Part shown: positions 8,515-17,176 of the stretch, piece after piece | Layout: each line of letters starts with the position of its first letter | Position numbering within the stretch: the first letter of the stretch is position 1 | Source: CAMLJR01 sp964631955 | GTDB lineage: Bacteria; Pseudomonadota; Gammaproteobacteria; Pseudomonadales; CAMLJR01 | DNA length: 64,000 nucleotides | NCBI GenBank assembly: GCA_964631955.1 | Contig: CAZWBA010000003.1 | Location: 1 to 64,000 of the forward strand | Direction of reading: 5' to 3' | Translations under genes and position numbers: made by a program | Notes under the pieces: generated by a model | Told to the model about the DNA's origin: nothing | Databases searched by the model: none | What the model saw: only the letters and a program-made list of their open reading frames with translations

Positions 8515-10587
8515 CTACAGCGTTTTCAAATATTCGAGCAGATCGAGCCGCGCCTCCCTGTCGAGCACGGGCAGTATGCGACCATCGGGCTGCGCGGTTC
8601 CGCCCGTCGTATATTCATGCCCTGCATTGCTGTTGCCGGGCAGACTCGTGTCGAAGCTGAAACCTGCATAACCTTCATGACGCAAACCGACTTTATCGGG
8701 TTCGAATTCACGCGAACCGACGACGAAAGTATCGGGACGGTATTCGCCATCCGCGGGATCGCCCGGACGTTTCTTCGGCAGCAACAAATCGTAAAGCGTC
8801 GGCACCGAACCATTGTGCAGATACGGCGCGGTGGCCCAGATACCATTGAGCGGACGCGCCTTGTACGCAAATAACGATTTCAGTGGCTCGACACTGGTGT
8901 CGGGATCGTAAGTGCCGCCTTTCAGCGACGGTTCGATTTCGTTGGTGAAGAACGCATAAATCAGATCGTAGGCCCAGTTCACGCCGCGTCGAATCGGATT
9001 GTCGTAGGGGTACGGCGTCGCCACGGTACCCAGCGTCACTTTGGTCAACAGGGCGGCGGCGGGCGCGCGCTGATCGAGCAACAGCGAGCCCGCATCGATA
9101 TCGACATATTCATTGCGCACGATGCCGCTCCAGCCGCCGTAATACACGCTGTTGCTCGCCATGCGCGGATCGGTGCCGATGCGTTCGAGACTCGATAATT
9201 GCGCGACTACGCGGCGATGCGGATCGTCGCGCTCCATTTCCGAGTGACACGCCAGACAATACTGGCCGAATAATTTCTCGCCGCGCCCGACGCGCGCGCG
9301 ATCGATTTTCGGCAGGACATCCTCGGGCCATTGCGGCGACTGCAATTTCCACAGACGCTGCTCGAGGCGTCGCAAATTGTGCACGTTCACCGACGATTCG
9401 AAACTCACATGCGTCTTGAAACCCTGGCCCGTGATCAGCGATGAGATCGAAAAGCCCGGCTTGCGCGTCCAGTCGAGCGTGCCGAACACGCCGATCACCT
9501 CGCCCACATTTCTGCCGACCGCACCCAGCCCCGCGTTCGACGCAAGGCCGTTCCACTGCACATAATCGTGCTGCGGGATGTCCCATAAAAATGGATAGCT
9601 CACCGGCGCATTGGGCTGGTTGGCGATTTTATTTTTGAAGGCGACGAGCTGTTCATCGGTGAGCATGCCGAAAATCTCATCGCGCTGAATACCGCTCAGC
9701 GTATTGTTTTCGTCACCGAGAATTGCGTCGAGTTTCGCCGCCGGCACCACGCCTTCCAGTTCGCGACGCAGCAGATCCGACGTCAGCACATGTTCGAGCA
9801 CGCGATTGTAAATACGTCCGAATGCATCGAGCCGCGCATAACCGTACGCGGTATCGCTGGTATTGACGATGTTGTACGTGCGCAGACTCAGATTGGCGTA
9901 TCTGAGTGCATCGAGCACGGCCTGCTCGTTGCGATAATTGCCGCGCGCAATCACACGCTGCACGAAGCGGTCGCGCACCGCCGCATCGTTTTGCGTGTGC
10001 AACAACGCCGCGGCGAGATCGCGGATGAACGAATCGAGATCCGCACCGCCGGGACCACCGTCGATACGCAGGCCGATGCCGTTGTAATTGATCTGCCCCG
10101 CATGACACGCCGCACAGGTCAGACCGATGTATTCGGTGCCGCGAAAAACATCCCTGACGAAGCCGACCGGCAGACCATCGGGGTTACGCTGCGTGGGATT
10201 CTGCGGCAGGTAGCGGTAGCGGTTGATGTTTTCATTATCGCGAAACAATGCCGTCGAACCGATCTGTTCGACTTCGAGAAACAGATCGTAGGGAATGAGA
10301 TTGGAGCCCTGCGTAGTCGTGTAAAACCACAGCGTTTCTTCAGGCTGCCAGCCCTGATCGAGAAAACGAGTCTCGGTGAAACTATCGTTGAATATATCCT
10401 GCGTCACCGTTGCCGCGCCGCGCGTGACGTCCTTGTCGCGGAAATCGTAATAATTTTCCTTGATGGCGATGTAGGCGAGCGGGATACCGATGATCAGCAC
10501 GATGAGCCAGAAGACGGAAAAAACAACCAGCGCGCCGACGGTTTTCTCCATCGCCCACTCTTTGAATATCCGGATGAATTTACGCAT
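8515..10587 (-). CDS. Large membrane-anchored di-haem cytochrome c (RoxA/MauG-peroxidase-like)
   Basis: The 690-residue protein has an uncleaved N-terminal membrane helix (about 17-42), with the remainder predicted periplasmic. Two c-type haem motifs are visible: CAACH at 158-162 and CLACH at 444-448. A third conserved segment, APYLHNGSVPTLYDLL, is characteristic of di-haem peroxidase, MauG and RoxA-like proteins. It is much longer than the ~330-residue CcpA peroxidases and closer to rubber oxygenase-like proteins. The ATG at 10587 has AAGGAT upstream and gives a typical anchor; an upstream in-frame extension lacks support. It sits between the epoxide hydrolase and P450. It could be an oxygenase, a peroxidase or an electron-transfer partner. 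Confidence 0.85.
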   Translation of the reverse strand: MRKFIRIFKEWAMEKTVGALVVFSVFWLIVLIIGIPLAYIAIKENYYDFRDKDVTRGAATVTQDIFNDSFTETRFLDQGWQPEETLWFYTTTQGSNLIPYDLFLEVEQIGSTALFRDNENINRYRYLPQNPTQRNPDGLPVGFVRDVFRGTEYIGLTCAACHAGQINYNGIGLRIDGGPGGADLDSFIRDLAAALLHTQNDAAVRDRFVQRVIARGNYRNEQAVLDALRYANLSLRTYNIVNTSDTAYGYARLDAFGRIYNRVLEHVLTSDLLRRELEGVVPAAKLDAILGDENNTLSGIQRDEIFGMLTDEQLVAFKNKIANQPNAPVSYPFLWDIPQHDYVQWNGLASNAGLGAVGRNVGEVIGVFGTLDWTRKPGFSISSLITGQGFKTHVSFESSVNVHNLRRLEQRLWKLQSPQWPEDVLPKIDRARVGRGEKLFGQYCLACHSEMERDDPHRRVVAQLSSLERIGTDPRMASNSVYYGGWSGIVRNEYVDIDAGSLLLDQRAPAAALLTKVTLGTVATPYPYDNPIRRGVNWAYDLIYAFFTNEIEPSLKGGTYDPDTSVEPLKSLFAYKARPLNGIWATAPYLHNGSVPTLYDLLLPKKRPGDPADGEYRPDTFVVGSREFEPDKVGLRHEGYAGFSFDTSLPGNSNAGHEYTTGGTAQPDGRILPVLDREARLDLLEYLKTL

Positions 10588-10812
10588 GACAACATCCTTT
10601 TTGGATTTATTGAACTGACTGGGTTCCAGGAAAACCGAACGGGATTCTGTTAAATCCGGTGGGGCTCGGTGAACCTGATGATTCGGCAAAAGTTTTTGAA
10701 ATTCGCCAGCACTGTACCCAAAAGCATACAGCGAAAGAAGTGATGTTTTACCACGCGCTATATTTCTTTTTTCTCAAAATTGCGTCGTCACTGGCAGTCT
10801 TTCGACTAATTA

Positions 10813-11952
10813 TCATAGTGCCAGCCGTTGCAGACAGCGACGAAAGGCCCGCAAATCATCGACGAATAATTGCGGCTGCTCCAGCGCAGCAAAATGTCCA
10901 CCGCTCGGCATCTCGTTCCACTGCACGATATTGAAACTCCGCGCCACCAGACTGCGCGGCAGCGCGGCGATTTCCTTTGGAAACAAGGCAGCGGCGGTGG
11001 GTCGCGCAACGTACGCATCGGCCGGCACCGGCTCCTTGTATAAACCGTTGTACAGCCACGTCGACGAGCCGAAGGTGTCGGTGACGAGGTAGATCATGAT
11101 GTCGGTGATAATTTCATCCCGGCTGAATGTGTTCCATAAATTGCCGTCGGGCCTGTCGCTCCAGCGATGAAATTTTTCGAGAATCCAGGCCGCGATGCCG
11201 AGCGGGCTGTCGTGCATCGCATACGACAGCGTCAGCGGTTTGGTCGCCTGCAATACCATGTAACCGTTTTCGTTTTTCCAGTCATCGCGGTTGCGCTGCA
11301 TCGCCGCTTTTTCTTCGGGCGTTTCCGGCCGCGCCGCACCGGCGCGCCAGAGCATCACGAAATTCAGATGCACCGCTGCGCAGCCTTCACCTTCATAGCC
11401 GAGCCAGCTTGAAATCGCCGAACCCCAATCGCCGCCCTGCGCAATGTAATCGCGATAACCGAGCACGTCGGTCATGAGACGGTCGAATAATTTCGCCATC
11501 GTGCGCGGGCCGATCGCGGTTTTCGGCTTTGATGAAAATCCATAACCCGGCAGCGACGGAATCACCACCGAGAATGCATCATCGCTGCGACCACCAAATT
11601 TTTCGGGATTTGTCAGCGGCTCGATCACCTTCATGAATTCGGCGAACGAACCCGGCCAGCCATGACTGAGAATCAGCGGCTTCGGATTATTCCCGGAACC
11701 GCGCACATGAATGAAATGAATAGCGTAATCGTTGATGCGCGCGATAAATTGCGGCAGCGCGTTGAACGCGGCTTCGCGCTCGCGCCAGTCATATTTTTCG
11801 AGCCAGTAATCGACCAGCTCGCGCAGGGTTTCATGATCGGTGCCATAAGACCACGCAGCGCCCGCGGGCACATCGGGCCACGGCGCCGAACGCAGGCGCT
11901 GCGCAATCCAGTCGAGTTTCGCCTGCGGAATATCGATACGAAATGGCTGCAT
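10813..11952 (-). CDS. Epoxide hydrolase, alpha/beta-hydrolase with EHN domain
   Basis: Hydrolyses epoxides to vicinal diols. The 379-residue protein starts with the epoxide hydrolase N-terminal region (PFRIDIPQAKLDWIAQRL), followed by the alpha/beta-hydrolase core. The oxyanion motif HGWPGS is at 97-102, the nucleophile aspartate is about 175 in GGDWGS, and a late SGGHFAALEQP supplies the catalytic histidine. The size matches microsomal-type bacterial enzymes. It lies 40 bp downstream of the SnoaL-like gene in the leftward arm of the TetR-centred island, where a P450 could plausibly make the epoxide. That link is inference. Confidence 0.93.
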   Translation of the reverse strand: MQPFRIDIPQAKLDWIAQRLRSAPWPDVPAGAAWSYGTDHETLRELVDYWLEKYDWREREAAFNALPQFIARINDYAIHFIHVRGSGNNPKPLILSHGWPGSFAEFMKVIEPLTNPEKFGGRSDDAFSVVIPSLPGYGFSSKPKTAIGPRTMAKLFDRLMTDVLGYRDYIAQGGDWGSAISSWLGYEGEGCAAVHLNFVMLWRAGAARPETPEEKAAMQRNRDDWKNENGYMVLQATKPLTLSYAMHDSPLGIAAWILEKFHRWSDRPDGNLWNTFSRDEIITDIMIYLVTDTFGSSTWLYNGLYKEPVPADAYVARPTAAALFPKEIAALPRSLVARSFNIVQWNEMPSGGHFAALEQPQLFVDDLRAFRRCLQRLAL

Positions 11953-11992
11953 GATCGTATGCCGTGCAATGCTTATTAAAATTCGAGCGCCA

Positions 11993-12394
11993 TTATGCCT
12001 GAGCCTTGCTCATTGCCGCCTGCATCTGCGGGATGATTCTGTCGCGTACGACGAACTGATTCATGTACTCGATGACATTGTCGATGCGCTCATCGCGAAT
12101 TCGAAATAAAAACAAATGGGTATTATCGAACGGCTCGCCGGCCAGCGTTCCACGCGATGTGATTTCGGCAACGACACGATCGTCTTCCGCCGTCAGCGAT
12201 ACGATGTCGTACACCAGCGTGCCGGAAAAAATCGACGACAGAATCTTCATCGCACCGTGAAAACGCGCCCTGTCCGCCGTACCCGAATTGACCGACCAGA
12301 ACGTCATGTCCGGCGTCACCAGCGCATCGGGTACCTCACCCTTCGCTATCGCCAGAAAAAAATCGCGGACGAGTTGATGATTGCGTTCACGCAT
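11993..12394 (-). CDS. SnoaL-like / NTF2-fold protein
   Basis: Protein of 133 residues with the NTF2-like cone fold pattern: an N-terminal helix pair (RNHQLVRDFFLAIAKGEVPDAL), a TPDMTFWSV strand and a C-terminal sheet ending LFLFRIRDERIDNVIEYM. The family includes polyketide cyclases, steroid isomerases and many uncharacterised proteins, so no reaction is assigned. The start at 12394 is fixed by AAGGAGT seven bases upstream; a longer frame runs back into the regulator gene and is rejected. It begins 16 bp after the TetR gene ends and probably shares its transcript. Confidence 0.85.
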   Translation of the reverse strand: MRERNHQLVRDFFLAIAKGEVPDALVTPDMTFWSVNSGTADRARFHGAMKILSSIFSGTLVYDIVSLTAEDDRVVAEITSRGTLAGEPFDNTHLFLFRIRDERIDNVIEYMNQFVVRDRIIPQMQAAMSKAQA

Positions 12395-12410
12395 GGCCTG
12401 ACTCCTTTTT

Positions 12411-13232
12411 TCAGCGGTTGTTTCCGGATGGCTTTTTCCGGGCAGTGGAAGATCGTTTGGCGGCGGCAACAGTTCCGGATGTTACGGATTCCTGCAATGC
12501 AGAATCGTTGATGCTGATGCCGTGAATCATGAAAGCGATGATCGCTGCATTGATGGCGTCATCGGCAGCCATGCCTTCGGCAAAAACCCAGTCCTTGAAC
12601 AGCACGCAGCCGAGCAGACCCGCGAAGGAAACGCGCACCAGCAATGCCGGATCGACCTGCGCATTCTTATCGATGCGGCTGCTCATGGTCGCGGCGCCGC
12701 GCTCGAAATAATGACCGAGCGAATCGATGGCGGCTGCACCCTGCGTCTTTCCGCCCGGTGTCTTTCCGCCCGGTGTCTTTGCACCCGGTCCTTTCACGCC
12801 CTGCAGGCTTCCCGACGTAAACAGCTGAGAGACCACCAGCGACAGCAATAACTTGGAATGCTCATCGAGAAATTCCTGCAGCTCGGTGATGTAGACACGG
12901 ACGCGCTCGTGAATATTTTCATCGTCCGGCAGCGACGCATAGCGCGTGTTGAATTCGGAAAAATGTTTATTGAGCGGCTCGAACACCGCCTCGCGAAAGA
13001 GATCGGCCTTCGAATCGAAATAGCGAAACAATTGCGCTTCCGTCACTTCCGCATTGCGCGCAATCACCGCCGTGGTGGCGCCGACGAATCCGCAGCGCTT
13101 GAACTCCTCGCGCGCCGCCGTGATCAGGCGCTCCATGATTTCTTCGGACGACCGCCGTCTGCGGGTGACGTCTGCTGTCGCCGCTCCTTTTGCTTTCATT
13201 GCGGTTTTTTTATTTTTCGGCTGTGTGGCCAT
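12411..13232 (-). CDS. TetR/AcrR family transcriptional regulator
   Basis: One-component repressor of about 273 residues. A basic N-terminal tail is followed by the TetR DNA-binding domain (SSEEIMERLITAAREEFKRC, GFVGATTAVIARNAEV, LFRYFDSKADLFREAV). The C-terminal half is the ligand and dimer domain, interrupted by a low-complexity TPGGK repeat near residues 148-163. The ATG at 13232 is taken because it directly precedes the MATQPKNKK tail; an upstream in-frame opening is less plausible. It is divergent from the VOC-DUF1214-SDR operon, with a palindromic operator candidate between them, so it probably controls both arms. The ligand is unknown. Confidence 0.93.
   Translation of the reverse strand: MATQPKNKKTAMKAKGAATADVTRRRRSSEEIMERLITAAREEFKRCGFVGATTAVIARNAEVTEAQLFRYFDSKADLFREAVFEPLNKHFSEFNTRYASLPDDENIHERVRVYITELQEFLDEHSKLLLSLVVSQLFTSGSLQGVKGPGAKTPGGKTPGGKTQGAAAIDSLGHYFERGAATMSSRIDKNAQVDPALLVRVSFAGLLGCVLFKDWVFAEGMAADDAINAAIIAFMIHGISINDSALQESVTSGTVAAAKRSSTARKKPSGNNR
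12745..12789. repeat. Three tandem 15-bp units inside the TetR gene
   Basis: Three consecutive 15-base units (gtctttccgcccggt, repeated exactly, then one diverged copy) lie in frame in the regulator gene. They encode a TPGGK-type repeat in a predicted loop of the ligand domain. The unit length is a multiple of three, so copy-number change would keep the frame. Confidence 0.85.
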
Positions 13233-13291
13233 TTCATTGAATCCCGTGATGCAGCTTCGCCGGGCAGCCCGGACGCGCTTGCCAAAGCAAT

Positions 13292-13309
13292 TGATAGCGA
13301 ATACTATCA
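13292..13309. promoter_or_regulatory. Candidate TetR operator palindrome
   Basis: TGATAG-CGAATA-CTATCA is a perfect 6-bp inverted repeat with a 6-base spacer. It lies in the 140-bp gap between the divergent TetR gene and the VOC operon. Position, size and symmetry fit a TetR-family operator, but no promoter elements were defined around it. The assignment is inference. Confidence 0.5.
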
Positions 13310-13372
13310 TTTCAACTTTCACAGCGAAAGCCGCGTCAGTTCATCCTGATTTTTTCGGAAAGGGGATCGATC

Positions 13373-13873
13373 GTGAAAAGACCCATCAGCACCTTCAACC
13401 CTGCCGACGGTCTGCTGCGCGCGGAGCACTTTCAGGTCGCCTACGCCACCAACGACATCGAGCGCGCCAGACACGTTTTCAGCGAACGCTTCGGCATCCG
13501 CGCCTTCCGTCAATTAAAAGGCCCGATGCCGGGCGGCGGCCAAATCCATATCGAACTGGCATGGCACGGCAGCACGATGTACGAACTGGTGACCGCAAGT
13601 GGAGCAGGCTCAGATACATTCATGCGCTACATAGCGGGCGATGCGTTCACGATTCGCCACCATCATCTCGGATTTCTGATTCACGACGATGACGAGTGGA
13701 ACGGCATGCTCGCCAGTATCGGCAAAAATGGCTGGCAAATACTTTCGCAAAGCACCAACGCCGGCTTCATGAAAACCTGCATGGTGGAAATTCCCGAACT
13801 TGGCCATTGTTTCGAATATTTACAGCCGGAGCCGGCCGGACTCGCATTTCTCGACAGCGTTCCGGTCAACTGA
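13373..13873 (+). CDS. VOC-superfamily (glyoxalase/dioxygenase-like) protein
   Basis: Protein of 166 residues with the vicinal oxygen chelate fold pattern: an opening HFQVAYATNDIERARHVFSE motif as in glyoxalase/bleomycin families, a central IHIELAWHGSTMYELV and a second module RHHHLGFLIHDDDEW...CFEYLQP. The potential metal ligands His and Glu (FRQL-adjacent strand, HHHLG, FEYLQ) are present. Translation begins at GTG 13373 with AAAGGGGAT upstream. It is the first gene of the rightward operon, followed 52 bp later by the DUF1214 gene. The reaction is not identifiable; VOC proteins include isomerases, dioxygenases and lyases. Confidence 0.82.
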   Translation: MKRPISTFNPADGLLRAEHFQVAYATNDIERARHVFSERFGIRAFRQLKGPMPGGGQIHIELAWHGSTMYELVTASGAGSDTFMRYIAGDAFTIRHHHLGFLIHDDDEWNGMLASIGKNGWQILSQSTNAGFMKTCMVEIPELGHCFEYLQPEPAGLAFLDSVPVN

Positions 13874-13925
13874 CTGTTTTAAAAAATCAAATTTCGAAAC
13901 CCGTTTTTGCATCGAAGGTAATCGC

Positions 13926-15119
13926 ATGAACAAACGCACCGGTACTTTTCCTGTCGGCAATACGCTGCTCGAATATCTCGGCGATCTCGAAGGCGCCGTG
14001 AATGAATTGAAAAACACCTGGCACCCCGATGATCCCCACTACCGTGCCGATGTGTACCGCCAGGCGATGATGAGTCTTTCGTACTCGTATTTTGCGTATT
14101 TTCACTCAACACCCGAGCATCCCGACTGGGCGCCGCTGTGGAATCCCGTATTCACACTGCAGCCCAATCCCGACGATATTTATTTATACAGCCCGCTGCG
14201 CGGCGACCTAACGTATAAAGTCAGCGGCAATCGCGGCACCGTGAAAATTCTGAGCTTCACCACGCAGCGCTTCATGTCGGGCATGGTTGACGATATTTCA
14301 CAGATCGGCGGTCATAACGAAATCGACGATTCAGATATCACGTTCGATGCCAACGGTGATTTCGAAGTGATTTTCAGTGTCGAACGCCCGCCGAATCACT
14401 CCGGCAACTGGGCGCCGATTCATCCCGAAGCCACCGGCATGATGGTACGTTTTCGCAGTTACGACTGGGAAAATGAAATCGATCCGCGCATCTCCATCGA
14501 ATGCCTCGATAACGTTCCGCCGAAACCGCGCCTGTCGCCAGAAGAAATTCTCGAACGCATTCAGGAGATGGCGAAATTCCCCGCGCGTAAAACCCGCAGC
14601 TATTACCGCATGCAAAACGGCGTCAAGGAGCGTGTCGGTTTCAATGTGTTCGAACCGATTCGCATGAAAGGCGCGCTCGCCAAACAGGTGTACTGGCCCG
14701 CATGCTTTCAGCTCGACGAGGGCGAAGCGCTAATCATCGAAACCGAATTGCCGGAGCAACGTCCGTACTGGAATATTCAGCTCAACGATCCCTTATTCAA
14801 CGCACTCGAATATGTTTACCGCTTATCGAGCCTGAATGGACACACCGCAAAAATCAGTTCCGATGGAAAATTCCGCGCGGTGATTTCGCTGGTCGATCCG
14901 GGCGTGCCAAACTGGCTCGACCCCGCCGGCTACAGGGAAGGTGGCATTTACGGGCGCTGGTTCGATTGCGATACCAATCCGACGCCGATCATCAGACGCG
15001 TACCGCTCGCTGAGTTGCGCAAACATTTACCCGCCGATACGCCGGTGATTACGCCCGAACAACGCGACGAGGAATTGCGTCGACGCGTGCGCGCGTGTCA
15101 GCGCCGCCGGAGGTGGTAG
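13926..15119 (+). CDS. DUF1214 domain protein
   Basis: Protein of 397 residues with the two-part layout of DUF1214 proteins. A helical N-terminal half is followed by a beta-rich C-terminal domain with the family pattern ALIIETELPEQRPYWNIQL, LSSLNGHTAKISSDGKFR, then ISLVDPGVPNWLDPAG. No enzymatic function is established for the family. There is no signal peptide. The ATG at 13926 is selected because the upstream frame overlaps the VOC gene. Its stop overlaps the SDR ribosome-binding region, showing tight operon packing. A more distant paralogue lies at 62318-63589. Confidence 0.85.
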   Translation: MNKRTGTFPVGNTLLEYLGDLEGAVNELKNTWHPDDPHYRADVYRQAMMSLSYSYFAYFHSTPEHPDWAPLWNPVFTLQPNPDDIYLYSPLRGDLTYKVSGNRGTVKILSFTTQRFMSGMVDDISQIGGHNEIDDSDITFDANGDFEVIFSVERPPNHSGNWAPIHPEATGMMVRFRSYDWENEIDPRISIECLDNVPPKPRLSPEEILERIQEMAKFPARKTRSYYRMQNGVKERVGFNVFEPIRMKGALAKQVYWPACFQLDEGEALIIETELPEQRPYWNIQLNDPLFNALEYVYRLSSLNGHTAKISSDGKFRAVISLVDPGVPNWLDPAGYREGGIYGRWFDCDTNPTPIIRRVPLAELRKHLPADTPVITPEQRDEELRRRVRACQRRRRW

Positions 15120-15121
15120 CG

Positions 15122-15922
15122 ATGAATCTCGAATTATTTAATTTCAGCGGACGCGTGGCGATTATCACCGGCGGCGGCACCGGCATCGGCGCCGTCACTG
15201 CCACGCAACTCGCACAACGCGGTGCCGATCTGGTTTTGGCGGGACGCAAACCCGAACCGCTGGAAAATACCGCGCAAAAAATTCGCGCAGAAACGGGGCG
15301 ACGCTGCATTACCGCGCCGACCGATGTAACGAATCCCGAGCAGGTGGCGAAATTAATCGAAGCGACCATCGCTGAATATGGCCGCATCGATATTCTCATC
15401 AATAACGCCGGTAAAGGCAGCCATCGTCCGCTGCGCACGATGTCGCCAGAGCTATGGCAAAAGGATGTGAATCTGAATCTAAACGCGGCGTTTTACGTTT
15501 CGCAGGCGGCCTTCCCGCATTTGAAGGAAAGCGCGCGGCAACGAAACGGACAAAGTGCGATTGTGAATATTTCGTCGCTCGCAGGAGTTAACGGCACGCT
15601 CGGAGTCGGCGCCTACTCGGCGGCGAAATCTGGATTACAAATGTTTACGCGCGTGGCCGCTGCCGAATGGGGACCGCACGGCGTGCGCGTCAATGCGGTT
15701 GCGTGCGGAATGATAGCCACCGATCTCGCGCAGGCGGGCTGGGCGAAAACCGGCTTCGATGCTGCAGGCGCAGCGCAGGTATTTCCGCTGCGGCGCCCGG
15801 GCAAACCCGAGGAAATTGCGCAGACGGTGATCTTTCTCGCCAGCGATGCCGCAGCGTACATCACCGGCGAAACCATTACCGTCGCCGGTGGCCCGCAACT
15901 CAAAGGCATGATCGATGTATGA
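15122..15922 (+). CDS. Short-chain dehydrogenase/reductase
   Basis: NAD(P)-dependent classical SDR of 266 residues. The cofactor motif TGGGTGIG (about 16-23), NNAG (about 94-97), the catalytic serine in ISSLAG and the YxxxK pair in YSAAKSG are all present. The C-terminus has the usual ASDAAAYITGETITVAGG. The ATG at 15122 is supported by GGAGGTGGTAGCG directly upstream; a longer reading from 15095 overlaps the DUF1214 gene without its own ribosome site. It is probably an alcohol-to-ketone step in the island pathway; the substrate is unknown. Confidence 0.95.
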   Translation: MNLELFNFSGRVAIITGGGTGIGAVTATQLAQRGADLVLAGRKPEPLENTAQKIRAETGRRCITAPTDVTNPEQVAKLIEATIAEYGRIDILINNAGKGSHRPLRTMSPELWQKDVNLNLNAAFYVSQAAFPHLKESARQRNGQSAIVNISSLAGVNGTLGVGAYSAAKSGLQMFTRVAAAEWGPHGVRVNAVACGMIATDLAQAGWAKTGFDAAGAAQVFPLRRPGKPEEIAQTVIFLASDAAAYITGETITVAGGPQLKGMIDV

Positions 15923-17176
15923 TTGACGCAGAGAACGTATTTTATGGACCTGAGCTACGATCCGCCCAAGCAATTTTCTAACGCTTCAGATCAGCTGCAC
16001 GAATTGGTTGCGAGAGAAGTCGGCGGCGCCTGCCTGCATAACAACGGGTTCGGCGACAGCGACTATCTGCCCGGCCTGAAAGTGCTGCTGCAATCGATGG
16101 ATTACGATCCGCATTTTACCGAGCGCGGCCGCCGCTATGCGTGGGGCGTTGTTGTCAACGTCCTGAAAGGCCGTGCGCATGCGATTAAATCGATGCGCGA
16201 AAACCCCGGCTTCGATCGTCATCCAATAAAAAATCCTGTCGTCATTACCGGTATTCCGCGCACCGGAACCACCGCACTGCACAAGCTGATGGCAGTCGAC
16301 CCTCAGTTTCAGGGTTTGCAAACGTGGCTGCTCGATTCGCCGATGCCGCGCCCGCCGCAACATACCTGGACAAACTATCCCGCCTTTCACAAAACCGCAG
16401 CGATTCTCGAAGCGCGCTTTAAAGCGGCGCCGGTCAAACGCGCAGCACACAATATGGTCGCCGAAGAAGTCGACGAATGTTGCCTGGTACTGCGCCAGGG
16501 TTTCGTTTCGAATTTGTGGACGGTCGGCTGGTCCGCCGCCACTTACGATGCGTGGTGGCAATGTCAGAGCGAAGCCGATGCGTATCGCCATTATTATCGC
16601 TGCATGCAATTGATCGGCAGCAACGATCTCGACAAACGCTGGCTGCTTAAAAACCCGGGGCATGTCGACAATCTCGATCTGGTATTCGCGACGTTTCCCG
16701 ATGCGAAGGTGATTCACACGCATCGCGATCCTGCGAAAGCCGTGCCTTCGTTGTGTTCATTACTGATGCCACTGCACCCCATCGTCGAAGAAGGCCGCTA
16801 CGAACAACGCGCGCATAATATGCTCGCGCGCGAAGTCGCAAAATGGTCGAACGCCGTGCGCAAAGCTGAAAGTGTCAAACGCGCACATCCCGGTCAATCG
16901 CTGGATATCATTCAAAGCGATTTTCACCGCGACCCGATGGCCGTGATCGAAACTATTTATCGATTTATCGGCGCGGAATTATCCGCCGATGTCAGCGCAG
17001 CCATGCAGCAGCGCATCGCTGCCGACCCCGAACGCCAGCACGGCGCACACCGCTATGACGTTGCCGATTTCGGTATGAGCGAAGATGAAATTCGCGAACG
17101 CTTCAGCGATTACATCGAACATTTCGATCTCGCACCGAAGTCTTCTGCAAATGTAAAAACGGGAGCGAAAAAATAA
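15923..17176 (+). CDS. PAPS-type sulfotransferase family protein
   Basis: About 417 residues with the sulfotransferase fold. The 5'-phosphosulfate loop is TGIPRTGTTALHKLM (about 109-123), and the 3'-phosphate-binding strand and helix are VIHTHRDPAKAVPSLCSLL. A histidine-rich segment around DECCLVLRQGF may help shape the acceptor site. The TTG at 15923 starts immediately at the SDR stop; an ATG at 15944 is a reasonable alternative. Its stop overlaps the next ATG (TAATG). Such proteins transfer sulfate to hydroxyl groups, but many members of this broad family in degradation clusters have no known acceptor. Confidence 0.87.
   Translation: MTQRTYFMDLSYDPPKQFSNASDQLHELVAREVGGACLHNNGFGDSDYLPGLKVLLQSMDYDPHFTERGRRYAWGVVVNVLKGRAHAIKSMRENPGFDRHPIKNPVVITGIPRTGTTALHKLMAVDPQFQGLQTWLLDSPMPRPPQHTWTNYPAFHKTAAILEARFKAAPVKRAAHNMVAEEVDECCLVLRQGFVSNLWTVGWSAATYDAWWQCQSEADAYRHYYRCMQLIGSNDLDKRWLLKNPGHVDNLDLVFATFPDAKVIHTHRDPAKAVPSLCSLLMPLHPIVEEGRYEQRAHNMLAREVAKWSNAVRKAESVKRAHPGQSLDIIQSDFHRDPMAVIETIYRFIGAELSADVSAAMQQRIAADPERQHGAHRYDVADFGMSEDEIRERFSDYIEHFDLAPKSSANVKTGAKK

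Noticed and set aside
13735..13925. Upstream extension of the DUF1214 frame into the VOC gene
   Set aside because: The VOC frame is clearly coding and the ATG at 13926 begins conserved sequence.
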